Assembly (NCBI GenBank): GCA_016709025.1
Contig: JADJEQ010000003.1
Span: forward strand, 62,001-126,000
Reading direction: 5' to 3'
DNA length: 64,000 bases
From: Bacteroidales bacterium
Lineage (GTDB): Bacteria; Bacteroidota; Bacteroidia; Bacteroidales; Lentimicrobiaceae
Shown here: in pieces, positions 25,555-34,389 of the stretch
Numbering within the stretch: the first letter of the stretch is position 1
How the letters are laid out: each line of letters begins with the position of its first letter
Made by a program: the position numbers and the translations under genes
The notes under the pieces: model-generated
Database searches by the model: none
Told to the model about the DNA's origin: nothing
Seen by the model: only the letters and a program-made list of their open reading frames with translations

Positions 25555-28128
25555 ATGAAAAGCATTCATTATCTTATTTTTTTGGGAATACTCCTAGGAT
25601 CAGTTTCATCCGGAGCCATAGCGCAGGAGATTATCAGGGGACAAGTTAAGGACCTGATTGGAGGTCAGCCACTTGAAGGTGTTACAGTACAAACCAATCT
25701 CCGGACCTTAGGCACAATAACCGACAAAAATGGAAATTTCCAGCTGGCTTTTTCACAAGATCTGACCCTGATCACATTGAGCCATGTGGGTTATGTAGCA
25801 ATTGAAAAACAAATAGAGAGCAAAGAAAGCAACGGTTTTCTGTTGTTTGAGTTGCAACCCGATAATGTTGGACTAAAAGAAGTTAATATCATAGCGGCCT
25901 ATGCCCGGGAACGTGAAACCCCGGTTGCCGTGACCACCATAAAAGCAACCACCATCGAAAGAGAAATGGGTAACCAGGATTATCCTGAAATTATGAAACT
26001 GACACCTGGTGTTTACGCAACAAAACTTGGTGGCGGAACCGGGGATGCCAGGATAAGTATCAGAGGGTTTCAGCAGGAAAACATCGCCTTACTGTTAAAT
26101 GGTGTACCGGTCAGCAGTGTCGAGAATGGTCTGGTTTACTGGTCGAACTGGGCCGGCCTGGGAGATGCAACTCAAACCATACAGGTGCAGCGAGGATTGG
26201 GGGCTTCAAGGGTAGCGCTCAACTCAGTCGGAGGAACCATCAACATCATTACCAAATCAACTGAAGCAATAAAGGGAGGGAGTATTCGGTATGTTGTTTC
26301 TGATTTTGGGAATCAGAAAACTACCATCAGCCTTTCGAGTGGCAAGCTTGAAAACAATTATGCAGTTACCTTTCTTGGATCAAGAACAATTGGCCCCGGA
26401 TATACAGATGCTACTGCAGTGAATGCCTGGGCTTATTTTTTAACCATCAGTAAGGAAATCAACAAATCGCATAAAATTGTTTTTACCGGCCTGGGTTCGC
26501 CTGAACGACATGGTCAGAGAAATTACGGCCTGAGCAAAGAACAATACGACCTTTATGGCAACAAATACAACCCGAATTGGGGAATGTTTAATGGGCAAAT
26601 AAATAGTCTCTCTGAAAATTTTTATCACAAACCTCAATTATCACTTAACCATTACTGGGAAATAAATCCCAAAGCTTTGCTTACTTCTTCAGTTTATCTT
26701 TCATTCGGGGATGGCGGAGGAAAATATTCCGAGTCGTTCATGAGTGAACCGGCTGCCAATTTCAGAAAAAACAACCAGATTGACTGGGATGCCATTTATC
26801 TGCAAAACACAAGCAATAAGGACACTTTTCAGCTTTCAAACGGTGAAAACATAACAGGCTTTTCAAAAATAGTGCAGACAAACTACCTTGCAAGCCACGT
26901 CTGGTTTGGTGGATTGACCACCCTCAACTACCAGGTTAACGACAATCTGAAACTGATTTCAGGCCTGCATGCCAGGTATTTTAAATCAAACCTCAGAGAA
27001 GAGATCAGCGATTTGCTTGGGGGTAATTCCTGGATTGATAATTACAGTTGGGCGATTGAAGGCCCGGGTGAAAGGCCACAGGTTAAGAAAACCGGGGATA
27101 TCATCAATGTTGACAATGATTCAAGGGTTGATGTGGTGAGTTACTTTATTCAGGGTGAGTATTCAACAGGAAGACTTTCCGTATTTCTTGCTTCCACAAT
27201 TAACAACACCTGGTACAGGCGTTACGACCGGATCAATTACCTGGAGAATATTGAAAGCAGTTTGGTTACCAAACCTGGCGCAGATATAAAAACAGGAATT
27301 AATTTCAACCTTGACAAGTATAATAATATTTACGCCAATGCAGGATATTATTCAAAGGCACCCTATTTTAAATTTGTGTTTGCCAATTTTAGTAACGCTG
27401 TTGTTGAAAATTCTGTAAATGAAAAAATATCCTTTGCCGAAATCGGGTATAACTTCCACAAATACCGCACAATCATAAATTTAAATGCATATTACACTTT
27501 ATGGGAAGATAAATCCCTGCTCTCAAATGAAAATATTCAACTTGAGAACAATACCGAAACAAGAGCACTCATCCGTGGTTTGAATGCCCTTCACAAAGGC
27601 CTGGAATTGGAAATCAATACCCACGTTTTGCACTATCTGAATATTGGGGCAACAACTTCCCTTGGTGACTGGCGCTGGACAAATGATGTAAATGCATCAC
27701 TATACAATGACAACCAGGAGCTTATAGATTCAACGGCGGTATATGTTAAAAACATAAAAGTAGGTGATGCACCTCAGTTTACACTGGGCTTTTATGGAGA
27801 ACTAAGGCTGCCATCAGGATTTTCAATCAATGCCAACTGGCTGTATTACGGAATCTTGTACGCCAATTTTGATCCTGCCGGACGCAATGATCCCAACGAC
27901 CGGAGCCAGCCATACCGGATTCCTGATTACAATGTTGCGGATCTTCACTTCGGATACGATTTCAATATCGGGGAAATAAACGCAAATACAACCATCAGTT
28001 GCTATAACATCCTCAATAAAGAATCCATCATGCGTGGGGAGGATGGCCTTTCTCACGACCTGGATACATTCGCCGGATTTTGGTCACCGGGACGAACATT
28101 CAACATTTCATTGAAAATTGAATTTTAA
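25555..28128 (+). CDS. TonB-dependent outer-membrane receptor, flavin-riboswitch controlled
   Basis: An 857-residue receptor: signal peptide (ending SGAIAQ), a carboxypeptidase-regulatory-like domain (~28-110, GQVKDLIGGQPLEGVTVQT), a plug (~118-235, with PEIMKLTPGVYATK, RISIRGFQQ and GGTINIITK) and a 22-strand-type barrel ending ISLKIEF with a terminal Phe. Such receptors move scarce ligands across the outer membrane using TonB energy. No SusD partner follows, which argues against a glycan and for a small ligand. The FMN riboswitch upstream makes a flavin or flavin precursor the best guess for the ligand; that is inference. The next gene is on the other strand, so this is a single-gene transcript. 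Confidence 0.93.
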   Translation: MKSIHYLIFLGILLGSVSSGAIAQEIIRGQVKDLIGGQPLEGVTVQTNLRTLGTITDKNGNFQLAFSQDLTLITLSHVGYVAIEKQIESKESNGFLLFELQPDNVGLKEVNIIAAYARERETPVAVTTIKATTIEREMGNQDYPEIMKLTPGVYATKLGGGTGDARISIRGFQQENIALLLNGVPVSSVENGLVYWSNWAGLGDATQTIQVQRGLGASRVALNSVGGTINIITKSTEAIKGGSIRYVVSDFGNQKTTISLSSGKLENNYAVTFLGSRTIGPGYTDATAVNAWAYFLTISKEINKSHKIVFTGLGSPERHGQRNYGLSKEQYDLYGNKYNPNWGMFNGQINSLSENFYHKPQLSLNHYWEINPKALLTSSVYLSFGDGGGKYSESFMSEPAANFRKNNQIDWDAIYLQNTSNKDTFQLSNGENITGFSKIVQTNYLASHVWFGGLTTLNYQVNDNLKLISGLHARYFKSNLREEISDLLGGNSWIDNYSWAIEGPGERPQVKKTGDIINVDNDSRVDVVSYFIQGEYSTGRLSVFLASTINNTWYRRYDRINYLENIESSLVTKPGADIKTGINFNLDKYNNIYANAGYYSKAPYFKFVFANFSNAVVENSVNEKISFAEIGYNFHKYRTIINLNAYYTLWEDKSLLSNENIQLENNTETRALIRGLNALHKGLELEINTHVLHYLNIGATTSLGDWRWTNDVNASLYNDNQELIDSTAVYVKNIKVGDAPQFTLGFYGELRLPSGFSINANWLYYGILYANFDPAGRNDPNDRSQPYRIPDYNVADLHFGYDFNIGEINANTTISCYNILNKESIMRGEDGLSHDLDTFAGFWSPGRTFNISLKIEF

Positions 28129-28177
28129 GTAATTGGATTGAAGCCATTTCGACATAAAATCATATGCGATTGCCTGC

Positions 28178-28567
28178 TTATCCGAGTTTCCTGATTACCA
28201 GATCCATTATTTCAGTAACCTTGCATGAAAGGTCAGTGAGCGAAGGGTTTCCAATGGATTGCATAACAGTTTTCGGGTTTATGGCCGCAACTTCGCATTT
28301 GCCGTCTCCTTTATCCTGAACAATAACATTACAGGGAAGCATCAGTCCGACTTTATCTTCAGAGTTCAGGGCATTCAGGGCAAAACCAGGATTACAGGCA
28401 CCCAAAATAATATAGTCGCGGAAATCAACGTCCAGTTTCTCCTTCATGGTTTCTTTCACATTAATCCGGGTTATAATACCAAATCCATGATCTTTGAGGA
28501 GTACGGTTACTTTTTCTACGGCTACATCAACTGAGCAAGTAAGTGTTTTAGCAAAATAATAGTTCAT
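28178..28567 (-). CDS. DUF302 family protein
   Basis: A 129-residue cytoplasmic protein fitting DUF302 along its length: an N-terminal SVDVAVEKVTVLLKDHGFGIITRINV, a middle GACNPGFALNAL and LMLPCNVIVQD, and an end with VMQSIGN. DUF302 proteins are small alpha/beta domains of unclear function, possibly ligand-binding. It converges with the TonB receptor gene and is divergent from the MFS transporter gene; no operon is evident. Confidence 0.88.
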   Translation of the reverse strand: MNYYFAKTLTCSVDVAVEKVTVLLKDHGFGIITRINVKETMKEKLDVDFRDYIILGACNPGFALNALNSEDKVGLMLPCNVIVQDKGDGKCEVAAINPKTVMQSIGNPSLTDLSCKVTEIMDLVIRKLG

Positions 28568-28744
28568 CGTAATTTGAATTTAACAATTTAAACAATCTGA
28601 TTCAGTCCTTGTTTGGAGTAAAGATAAAGAAATCCATCACTTCTTAATTTAAAAACAGCACATTTATCCGCGATGTCGGCATATCTTTGCAGCCGTTTAT
28701 CAGGCACTAAAGCCACCCGGTTAATCATGCAATAAGCCATACCC

Positions 28745-30109
28745 ATGCAGGGGAAAAAATCAATCCTCTTTATTACTACTTTAAGTTCATTTCTGACCCC
28801 TTTTATGGGATCGGCAATCAACATCGCATTGCCGGCTATAGGCCGGGAACTGAACATGAATACAATCATGCTGGGTTGGGTAGCTACCTCATATCTTCTG
28901 GCAGCATCTGTTTTTCTGCTGCCTTTTGGACGGCTTGCCGACAGAAATGGAAGGAAAAGACTTTTCATTTTCGGAATTACATTGTTCGGAGTGGCCTCGT
29001 TGCTTACCGCACTTGCCGAAAACAGCACCCTGCTCATCACAGCCCGGTTGCTCAATGGGGTTGGTGGTGCCATGATATATGCAACAGCGCTTGCGATTCT
29101 TACCTCTGCCTATCCAAAAAGTGAAAGAGGACGGGTTTTAGGTATCAACGTTGCCTCTGTTTACCTGGGGCTGAGTCTTGGTCCCACAGTTGGCGGCTAC
29201 CTTACACAAATGCTTGGCTGGCAAAGTATTTTTTATCTGACTTTTTTACTGAGTCTGATTGTTATTCCTATCGGCTTATATCAATTGCCCAAAGATGAGA
29301 AAATAAACACAGCTACTTCCTTTGACATGAATGGCAGCCTGATTTATGGGTTAAGTATCGCTGCTTTTATCTATGGATTCCCATTGATCCCGGGTATTTC
29401 AGGAATTCTGATTGTTTCATCAGGTATGGCAGGCTTGTATCTATTCACACTTATTGAGGAAAAAGCGGCCGATCCGCTTCTCAATATCCACCTTTTCAGG
29501 GAAAATACAGTTTTTGTGTATTCTAATCTTGCTGCTTTTATCAACTACAGTGCGACTTTTGCTGTTGTTTTTCTTTTAAGCCTGTACCTTCAGCAAGTGA
29601 GTAAATATTCGCCTTCAAAGGCCGGTCTCATTCTGATTGCGCAGCCGGTAATAATGACGCTCCTCTCCCCTCTTGCAGGAAAGTTGAGTGATAAAATTGA
29701 GCCGCGGATCGTTGCATCGGCAGGAATGATAATCACGGTCATCGGACTAGCGTCCTTGTCCTTCCTGAACCAGGACAGTAGTATTCTTTTTATTGTGGTT
29801 GTACTTATGATGCTGGGCCTTGGATTTGCTTTATTTTCATCACCAAATACCAATGCAGTAATGAGTTCGGTTAAACCGGCAGAATTCGGGATTGCCTCAG
29901 CAACCTTGGGCACAATGCGACTTACCGGTCAAACCATGAGTATGGGCATTACGCTTTTAATCCTCGCTCTCGTAATAGGTAAAGATGGGCACCATGCCAG
30001 TGATGCTGATAATTTGCTTTCAGGAATAAAACTTACCTTTACTGTCTTCGCCATTCTCTGCATTGCAGGCACATGGTTTTCCTTAAAGCGCGGAAAAATA
30101 AGAAGTTAA
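28745..30109 (+). CDS. MFS transporter, DHA2-like drug:proton antiporter
   Basis: A 454-residue membrane protein with about 14 hydrophobic segments, the count expected for the DHA2 branch of the major facilitator superfamily. Visible signatures are the N-terminal SFLTPFMGSAINIALPAIG, motif A GRLADRNGRKRLF, and the GLSLGPTVGGYL antiporter-type motif C. It is expected to export small toxic compounds or metabolites at the inner membrane using the proton gradient. A riboflavin link suggested by the nearby riboswitch is not supported, since the riboswitch transcript ends before it. The following NAD-binding gene starts ~30 nt later on the same strand. Confidence 0.88.
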   Translation: MQGKKSILFITTLSSFLTPFMGSAINIALPAIGRELNMNTIMLGWVATSYLLAASVFLLPFGRLADRNGRKRLFIFGITLFGVASLLTALAENSTLLITARLLNGVGGAMIYATALAILTSAYPKSERGRVLGINVASVYLGLSLGPTVGGYLTQMLGWQSIFYLTFLLSLIVIPIGLYQLPKDEKINTATSFDMNGSLIYGLSIAAFIYGFPLIPGISGILIVSSGMAGLYLFTLIEEKAADPLLNIHLFRENTVFVYSNLAAFINYSATFAVVFLLSLYLQQVSKYSPSKAGLILIAQPVIMTLLSPLAGKLSDKIEPRIVASAGMIITVIGLASLSFLNQDSSILFIVVVLMMLGLGFALFSSPNTNAVMSSVKPAEFGIASATLGTMRLTGQTMSMGITLLILALVIGKDGHHASDADNLLSGIKLTFTVFAILCIAGTWFSLKRGKIRS

Positions 30110-30140
30110 AAAACCGGTATACAGGATTCATATTATTTCA

Positions 30141-30839
30141 TTGATTAAATATTTTGGATTGAACATTGAAACAAACAGAAAATTAACTGCATTGATTTTC
30201 GGCAGCACAGGGCTTACCGGCCGATTTCTAACAGAATTGTTAATAAAGGATCCCCGGTACGATAAAGTAATCCTTTTTGTTCGCAAGGAATCCCGTAATT
30301 ACCATGGGAAAATACAACAGATCGTCTTCAATCCTGATAAAATAGAAGATATTAAAGAGAGAATTGCAGGGGACCAGTTATTCTGCTGCCTCGGCTCAAC
30401 CATAAAAAAAGCTGGAAGCAAGGAGGAGTTCTTTAAGGTTGATCACCACCTTATTGTTAACATCGCTAAAGCATCTGTAAGCAATGGAGTGAAAGTATTT
30501 TCATTAATTTCTTCAATCGGTGCAAACTCCAAAACTTCAAATTTTTACCTGAATACCAAAGGCTTAACTGAAGAAGTTTTAAAATCGCTGGATTTTGAAA
30601 ATCTGAATATTTTACGCCCTTCGATGCTTCTTGGTATCCGCTCGGAAAGCAGACCTATGGAAGAAGCCGGTAAAGTTGTTTTCAGAATACTTGGAAAACT
30701 AATGACTGGAAAATTGAAAAAATACAGGCCAATTCATGCCGAAACAGTTGCCAGGGCAATGATTGTTGCTGCAAATCAGAATCTGAAAGTTAACCTTCTG
30801 GAATCTGATAAAATTGAAGACCTAGGTATTACCGGGTAA
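30141..30839 (+). CDS. NAD(P)-binding Rossmann oxidoreductase, TIP30/atypical SDR-like
   Basis: A 232-residue protein with a dinucleotide-binding motif near the start (ALIFGSTGLTGRFLTELL), a FCCLGSTIKKAGSKEEFFKVDH segment and a SSIGANSKTSNFYLNTKG segment that resemble HTATIP2/TIP30-like atypical short-chain dehydrogenases. The substrate is unknown. The start is uncertain: a TTG at 30141 is used because no in-frame ATG precedes the nucleotide-binding motif. It forms a probable run with the MFS gene upstream and the rhodanese and DUF2062 genes downstream. Confidence 0.75.
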   Translation: MIKYFGLNIETNRKLTALIFGSTGLTGRFLTELLIKDPRYDKVILFVRKESRNYHGKIQQIVFNPDKIEDIKERIAGDQLFCCLGSTIKKAGSKEEFFKVDHHLIVNIAKASVSNGVKVFSLISSIGANSKTSNFYLNTKGLTEEVLKSLDFENLNILRPSMLLGIRSESRPMEEAGKVVFRILGKLMTGKLKKYRPIHAETVARAMIVAANQNLKVNLLESDKIEDLGITG

Positions 30840-30865
30840 AACTGTAACCTACAACTCCTTTGACT

Positions 30866-31183
30866 ATGAAATTTATCACACCTAAAGAACTAAAGAAATT
30901 ACTGGATTCCAAAGAGATTTTTCAGATTGTCGATACACGCGACGCTGAAAAATATGAAACCTGTCATATAGATTCGGCAATTTCTATACCACAGATTGAA
31001 CTTCCGGGTAGATTAAATGAGATCAACAAAGATGGTAAAGTTGTGATTTATTGTATTTATGGTATGAAAAGCGATCAGGTATATATTTACCTGAAAGATA
31101 AACTCAAGATTCAGGATCTTAGCATTCTGGAAGGAGGAATTTACCAATACGCTATGGAAATTGATCCAACGATGCAGGTATGA
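30866..31183 (+). CDS. Rhodanese-like domain protein
   Basis: A 105-residue single rhodanese domain: EIFQIVDTRDAEKYETCHIDSAISIP and the active-site loop VVIYCIYGMKSD with the expected catalytic cysteine. Single-domain rhodaneses carry persulfide sulfur for various pathways. An in-frame TTG two codons upstream exists but the ATG at 30866 is preferred. Its stop codon overlaps the ATG of the DUF2062 gene (ATGA), which indicates translational coupling. Confidence 0.88.
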   Translation: MKFITPKELKKLLDSKEIFQIVDTRDAEKYETCHIDSAISIPQIELPGRLNEINKDGKVVIYCIYGMKSDQVYIYLKDKLKIQDLSILEGGIYQYAMEIDPTMQV

Positions 31184-31668
31184 AGACATTTATTAACCGT
31201 ATATTTAATAAGTGGTTAATTCAACCTTTTACCAGATTTCTGAATACCGGTCTTAGCGCGGATAAGTTGGCCCAATCGTTTGCAATTGGCATTTGCCTGG
31301 GATTAATGCCCTTTCCCGGAACCACCTTAACCTGCACTGCAGCAGCAATTCTGTTCAGGTTAAATTTCGGGGCCATCCAGTTGATCAATTATATGGTTGC
31401 TCCTTTGCAATTAATCCTGATTTATCCGTTTTTTAAAATTGGAGCTGCTTTTACCGGGACTCATATTATGTCCGGAACAATTGAAGTCTTTACTGAGAAA
31501 TTAAAAGTAACTCCATGGCAAACCCTGTATGAATTAGGATTTACATCGGTTATTGCTCTGATTGTATGGGTATTGGTATCACTTCCTCTTGGTTTAATTC
31601 TTTTCAAAATCAGTTTACCGGTTTTCAGAAGAATTACCAGTAAAACCGATCAGGAGGAAGCAGTCTGA
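31180..31668 (+). CDS. DUF2062 family membrane protein
   Basis: A 162-residue inner-membrane protein with the DUF2062 core: LAQSFAIGICLGLMPFPGTTL, a second hydrophobic pair NYMVAPLQLILIYPFFKIGA, and a final helix. Three to four membrane segments are visible. In other genomes this domain is often attached to glycosyltransferases, but its function is unknown. It overlaps the rhodanese gene by 4 nt and ends 3 nt before the stop of the convergent SDR gene. Confidence 0.85.
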   Translation: MKTFINRIFNKWLIQPFTRFLNTGLSADKLAQSFAIGICLGLMPFPGTTLTCTAAAILFRLNFGAIQLINYMVAPLQLILIYPFFKIGAAFTGTHIMSGTIEVFTEKLKVTPWQTLYELGFTSVIALIVWVLVSLPLGLILFKISLPVFRRITSKTDQEEAV

Positions 31669-31671
31669 ACA

Positions 31672-32448
31672 TCATCCAAATATCCCTTTAACCTGATTTC
31701 CGGCTACACTGACCACCTGTCCGGTAACAAAAGCCGAACTTTCCGAAAGCAGCCAGGTGGCCAGTTTAGCAAAATCGGCCGGGTTTCCAAGATTTTTCAT
31801 TCCGGCTTCGCTGACAAACATTTCCCGTGCTTCCGATTCATTTATGCCCGAATCAACGGCTTTTCTTTTAAAAAGTCTTTGCAAGGCGCTGGTCTCATGA
31901 TAACCCGGGGCAAGAATATTAATGGTTATTCCATCTGCAGCCAGCTCTCCTGCTATTGACTTTGTCATTCCAACCACCGCTGGTCTCAACGTATTGCTAA
32001 GAATTAAACTTTCAACAGGTTGTTTTACAGCTACACTCTCTATCAGGAGGATTCTGCCATATTTTCTCATAACAAAAAGCGGGATGATTCTTTTTATTAA
32101 ATCAAACTTCCAGAGAAAAATATCATGAAATGATCTTAACCACAGATCTCTGTCAATTTCATTAAATTTACCTGCCGGCGGACCTCCGGAATTTACGAGT
32201 AAACCATCGGGAATGCGTCCATTGAGCGAGGCAAGTAACTGATCTGTAAAGGCATCACTGGTAACATCAGCTACAAGTATTTCGCACCGGGAGCCCAGTT
32301 CAGCAGACAATCTATTAAGCCGGTCAGCGCGCCGGGCAATTGCAATTACCCAAGCTCCTTCAGCAATCAATTGCCGGAGTATGGCTTCACCGAATCCGGA
32401 AGATGCTCCTGTAACAATAAATAGGCGGTCATTCAGGTTGAGCTCCAT
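31672..32448 (-). CDS. Short-chain dehydrogenase/reductase
   Basis: A 258-residue classical SDR: NAD(P)-binding VTGASSGFGEAI near residue 13, LLVNSGGPPAG (NNAG-like), an ESVAVKQPVESLILSNTLRPAVVGMTKSIA segment, and ITINILAPGYHETSAL. The usual YxxxK catalytic motif is not obvious: the matching segment reads SNTLRPA, so the tyrosine and lysine may be missing. That hints at altered or lost activity, or at the SDR subgroup where this segment differs. It lies 9 nt downstream of the DEAD-box helicase gene on the same strand. Confidence 0.85.
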   Translation of the reverse strand: MELNLNDRLFIVTGASSGFGEAILRQLIAEGAWVIAIARRADRLNRLSAELGSRCEILVADVTSDAFTDQLLASLNGRIPDGLLVNSGGPPAGKFNEIDRDLWLRSFHDIFLWKFDLIKRIIPLFVMRKYGRILLIESVAVKQPVESLILSNTLRPAVVGMTKSIAGELAADGITINILAPGYHETSALQRLFKRKAVDSGINESEAREMFVSEAGMKNLGNPADFAKLATWLLSESSAFVTGQVVSVAGNQVKGIFG

Positions 32449-32457
32449 GTTTAATTT

Positions 32458-33696
32458 TTAGTGCTTTTTTCGTCCGGGTTTCGCACCAAACCTACCTCTG
32501 GGTTTTGGTTTGTTTATTACCGGATCGTAAACAGGACCGGCACCGAGAGATTCGGGTGGTTGTTGTTTTCTGATTTCATAACCAATCAGCTTCTCAATTT
32601 TTGAAAACTGCTGTTGTTCTTCCTCATTGATAAAGGTAATCGCTATTCCGGTTTGTTCTGCCCTGGCAGTTCTTCCAACCCTGTGTACATAATCTTCCGC
32701 ATCGCGGGGTACATCATAGTTTACCACAAGACTGATATTTTCAATATCAATTCCACGCGACAAAACATCCGTGGCAACCAGCATCTGGAGCTGCCTGTTC
32801 CGGAAACGGAGCAAGACTTTTTCCCTGTCTGTTTGTTCTAAGTCGGATTGAATATCAGCCACCTGAAAGCCTTCAGCAGCCAGTTCTCTGGCTATTGCTT
32901 TTACTTTGATTTTAGTGGAGGCAAAAATCAGAACACTGGGAAGATCGCGCCCTTTTATCAATCCAGACAACAGTTTGGTCTTCTGCTTATCATAGGTCAT
33001 ATAAGCCAACTGCAGGATTCCCTCAGCTGGCTTCGACATTGCGATATTTACTTCTACAGGGTTTCTGAGAATACGTTTTGTTAATTCCCGGATTCTAACC
33101 GGCATTGTTGCGGAGAATAAAAGCGTGTTGCGGGTTTCAGGTAAATAACTGATAATCCGCATTATATCATCAACAAAGCCCATATCCAGCATCCGGTCGG
33201 CTTCATCCAGAACAAGGTGCTGCAGGTTTTGCACAGGCACAATATCCATGTTTAAAAATGAAATCAGTTTACCAGGAGTAGCAACAACCACGTCAACACC
33301 CTGGGTAAGGGCTTTTCGCTGCTGCTCCCATTCCATTCCATCGGTACCACCATACACCGGAAGTGAACTTATATCGAGAAAATAGCTGAATCCTTCGAGT
33401 TGTTGGGCAATTTGAACGGCAAGTTCCCGGGTAGGAGCAATAATAATTGTGTTGATCCCTTCCACCCTTTTTTCTATAATGCGATGCAGGATCGGAAGCA
33501 GGTAGGCAGCAGTCTTTCCGGTGCCGGTTTGTGCACAGCCTACCACATCATGTCCGGCCATAACATGAGGTATGATTTGGGTCTGGATTGGAGTGGGTGT
33601 TGAAAACCCAATTGATTCGAGGCCTTCCATTACACCTTCAGAGAAACCAAACTGTCTGAAGCCATTGTTATCGTTTTCCTGATTATGTAAAGTCAT
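32458..33696 (-). CDS. DEAD-box RNA helicase, RhlE-like
   Basis: A 412-residue ATP-dependent RNA helicase. Motifs are in order: Q motif (GFSTPTPIQTQ), I AQTGTGKT, Ia PTRELA, II DEAD, III SAT, IV LIFASTK, V TDVLSRGID, VI HRVGRTAR, followed by a short basic tail (GRFGAKPGRKKH). These enzymes remodel RNA in ribosome assembly and decay, often at low temperature. The ATG at 33696 is preferred; a longer in-frame reading starting at 33795 would overlap the terminator of the neighbouring lipoprotein. A TACTTTTG -7 box (minus strand) lies at 33742-33749. Confidence 0.95.
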   Translation of the reverse strand: MTLHNQENDNNGFRQFGFSEGVMEGLESIGFSTPTPIQTQIIPHVMAGHDVVGCAQTGTGKTAAYLLPILHRIIEKRVEGINTIIIAPTRELAVQIAQQLEGFSYFLDISSLPVYGGTDGMEWEQQRKALTQGVDVVVATPGKLISFLNMDIVPVQNLQHLVLDEADRMLDMGFVDDIMRIISYLPETRNTLLFSATMPVRIRELTKRILRNPVEVNIAMSKPAEGILQLAYMTYDKQKTKLLSGLIKGRDLPSVLIFASTKIKVKAIARELAAEGFQVADIQSDLEQTDREKVLLRFRNRQLQMLVATDVLSRGIDIENISLVVNYDVPRDAEDYVHRVGRTARAEQTGIAITFINEEEQQQFSKIEKLIGYEIRKQQPPESLGAGPVYDPVINKPKPRGRFGAKPGRKKH

Positions 33697-33741
33697 TTCT
33701 GAATAATTATGGTGCTGGGTCGTTATATATTTTTTCGGTAT

Positions 33742-33749
33742 CAAAAGTA
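33742..33749 (-). promoter_or_regulatory. -7 box for the DEAD-box helicase gene
   Basis: On the minus strand this reads TACTTTTG, about 46 nt before the ATG at 33696. It lies inside the longer reading frame to 33795, supporting the shorter start. Confidence 0.5.
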
Positions 33750-33793
33750 GGTAAAAAGTAAAAGAATCTAATTCACAGAATACGACTAAAAAC

Positions 33794-33820
33794 AAAAGAG
33801 GAGGTAAAACCTCCTCTTTT
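33794..33820 (-). terminator. Rho-independent terminator of the small lipoprotein gene
   Basis: A perfect 11-bp stem AAAAGAGGAGG (33794-33804)/CCTCCTCTTTT (33810-33820) with a 5-nt loop, placed 24 nt after the stop of the lipoprotein gene. The A/T-rich ends give a U run on the minus strand. Confidence 0.85.
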
Positions 33821-33844
33821 GAGTCATTAAAAGACGCTTACCAA

Positions 33845-34075
33845 TTATTTCTTAACAGGAAGAGCAGCGATTGAATCGGCGATCCTCTGCTGTTCAGCAG
33901 CAACGGCATTGATTGAATCCTGAACCCTCATTGCTTCAGCTTCAACAACTGCGATAGAGTCAGCTACCCTGATTGAATCAAGACGAGCCTGTTCTGCTTT
34001 TTGTTCTGCACTTGGTCCGCAAGCAACTAAAGTTGCCATACCTGCGATAACTAAAATCTGTGATAATGTTTTCAT
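33845..34075 (-). CDS. Small lipoprotein with helical heptad-like repeats
   Basis: A 76-residue protein with a lipobox (MATLVACGPS), so it is predicted to be lipid-anchored after cleavage before the cysteine. The mature part is a charged helix with repeated RxxDSIxxxxAE units (RLDSIRVADSI, RVQDSINAVAAE, RIADSIAAL), resembling a short Lpp-like coiled coil. A strong -7 box and terminator flank it, which suggests a separately expressed, possibly abundant envelope protein. I do not recognise a named family. Confidence 0.8.
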   Translation of the reverse strand: MKTLSQILVIAGMATLVACGPSAEQKAEQARLDSIRVADSIAVVEAEAMRVQDSINAVAAEQQRIADSIAALPVKK

Positions 34076-34389
34076 GTTTGAGTGTTAGTTTTAAAACATT
34101 GCAAAGATAGATAAAACAGAAATTAAAAAGCAAGTGTTTTTGAAAATATTTTAATCTTTTTTTAATCGATATACTTACCTGATTATCATGCTATTATATG
34201 TATATTGAGACACATGCCACTTCACTGAGATTAAAATCACCTTAATTTTTTCGTCATTTTTTACACTAATTTTAATATTCTGGCAAAAATGAGTGAATTT
34301 CAGGTTATGTAATTTTAATCCGTTTTACAATATCAAGTCAGGTGAAATATAAATTATCTTTGTCAGGCAAACACTGAAATATCTTTTTA
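34076..34389. promoter_or_regulatory. Divergent promoter region between lipoprotein gene and rarA
   Basis: This 314-nt A+T-rich spacer has a -7 box for each side: TATCTTTG on the minus strand at 34102-34109 (TTG 21 nt upstream of it) for the lipoprotein, and TATCTTTG on the plus strand at 34355-34362 for rarA. Nothing coding was seen. Confidence 0.6.

Noticed and set aside
28588..29073. 161-codon minus-strand frame covering the start of the MFS gene
   Set aside because: It overlaps the well-supported DHA2 transporter N-terminus, has no recognisable features and a composition typical of an antisense shadow.
28128..30109. MFS gene as part of the FMN riboswitch regulon
   Set aside because: A minus-strand DUF302 gene lies between, so the riboswitch transcript is unlikely to extend to it.
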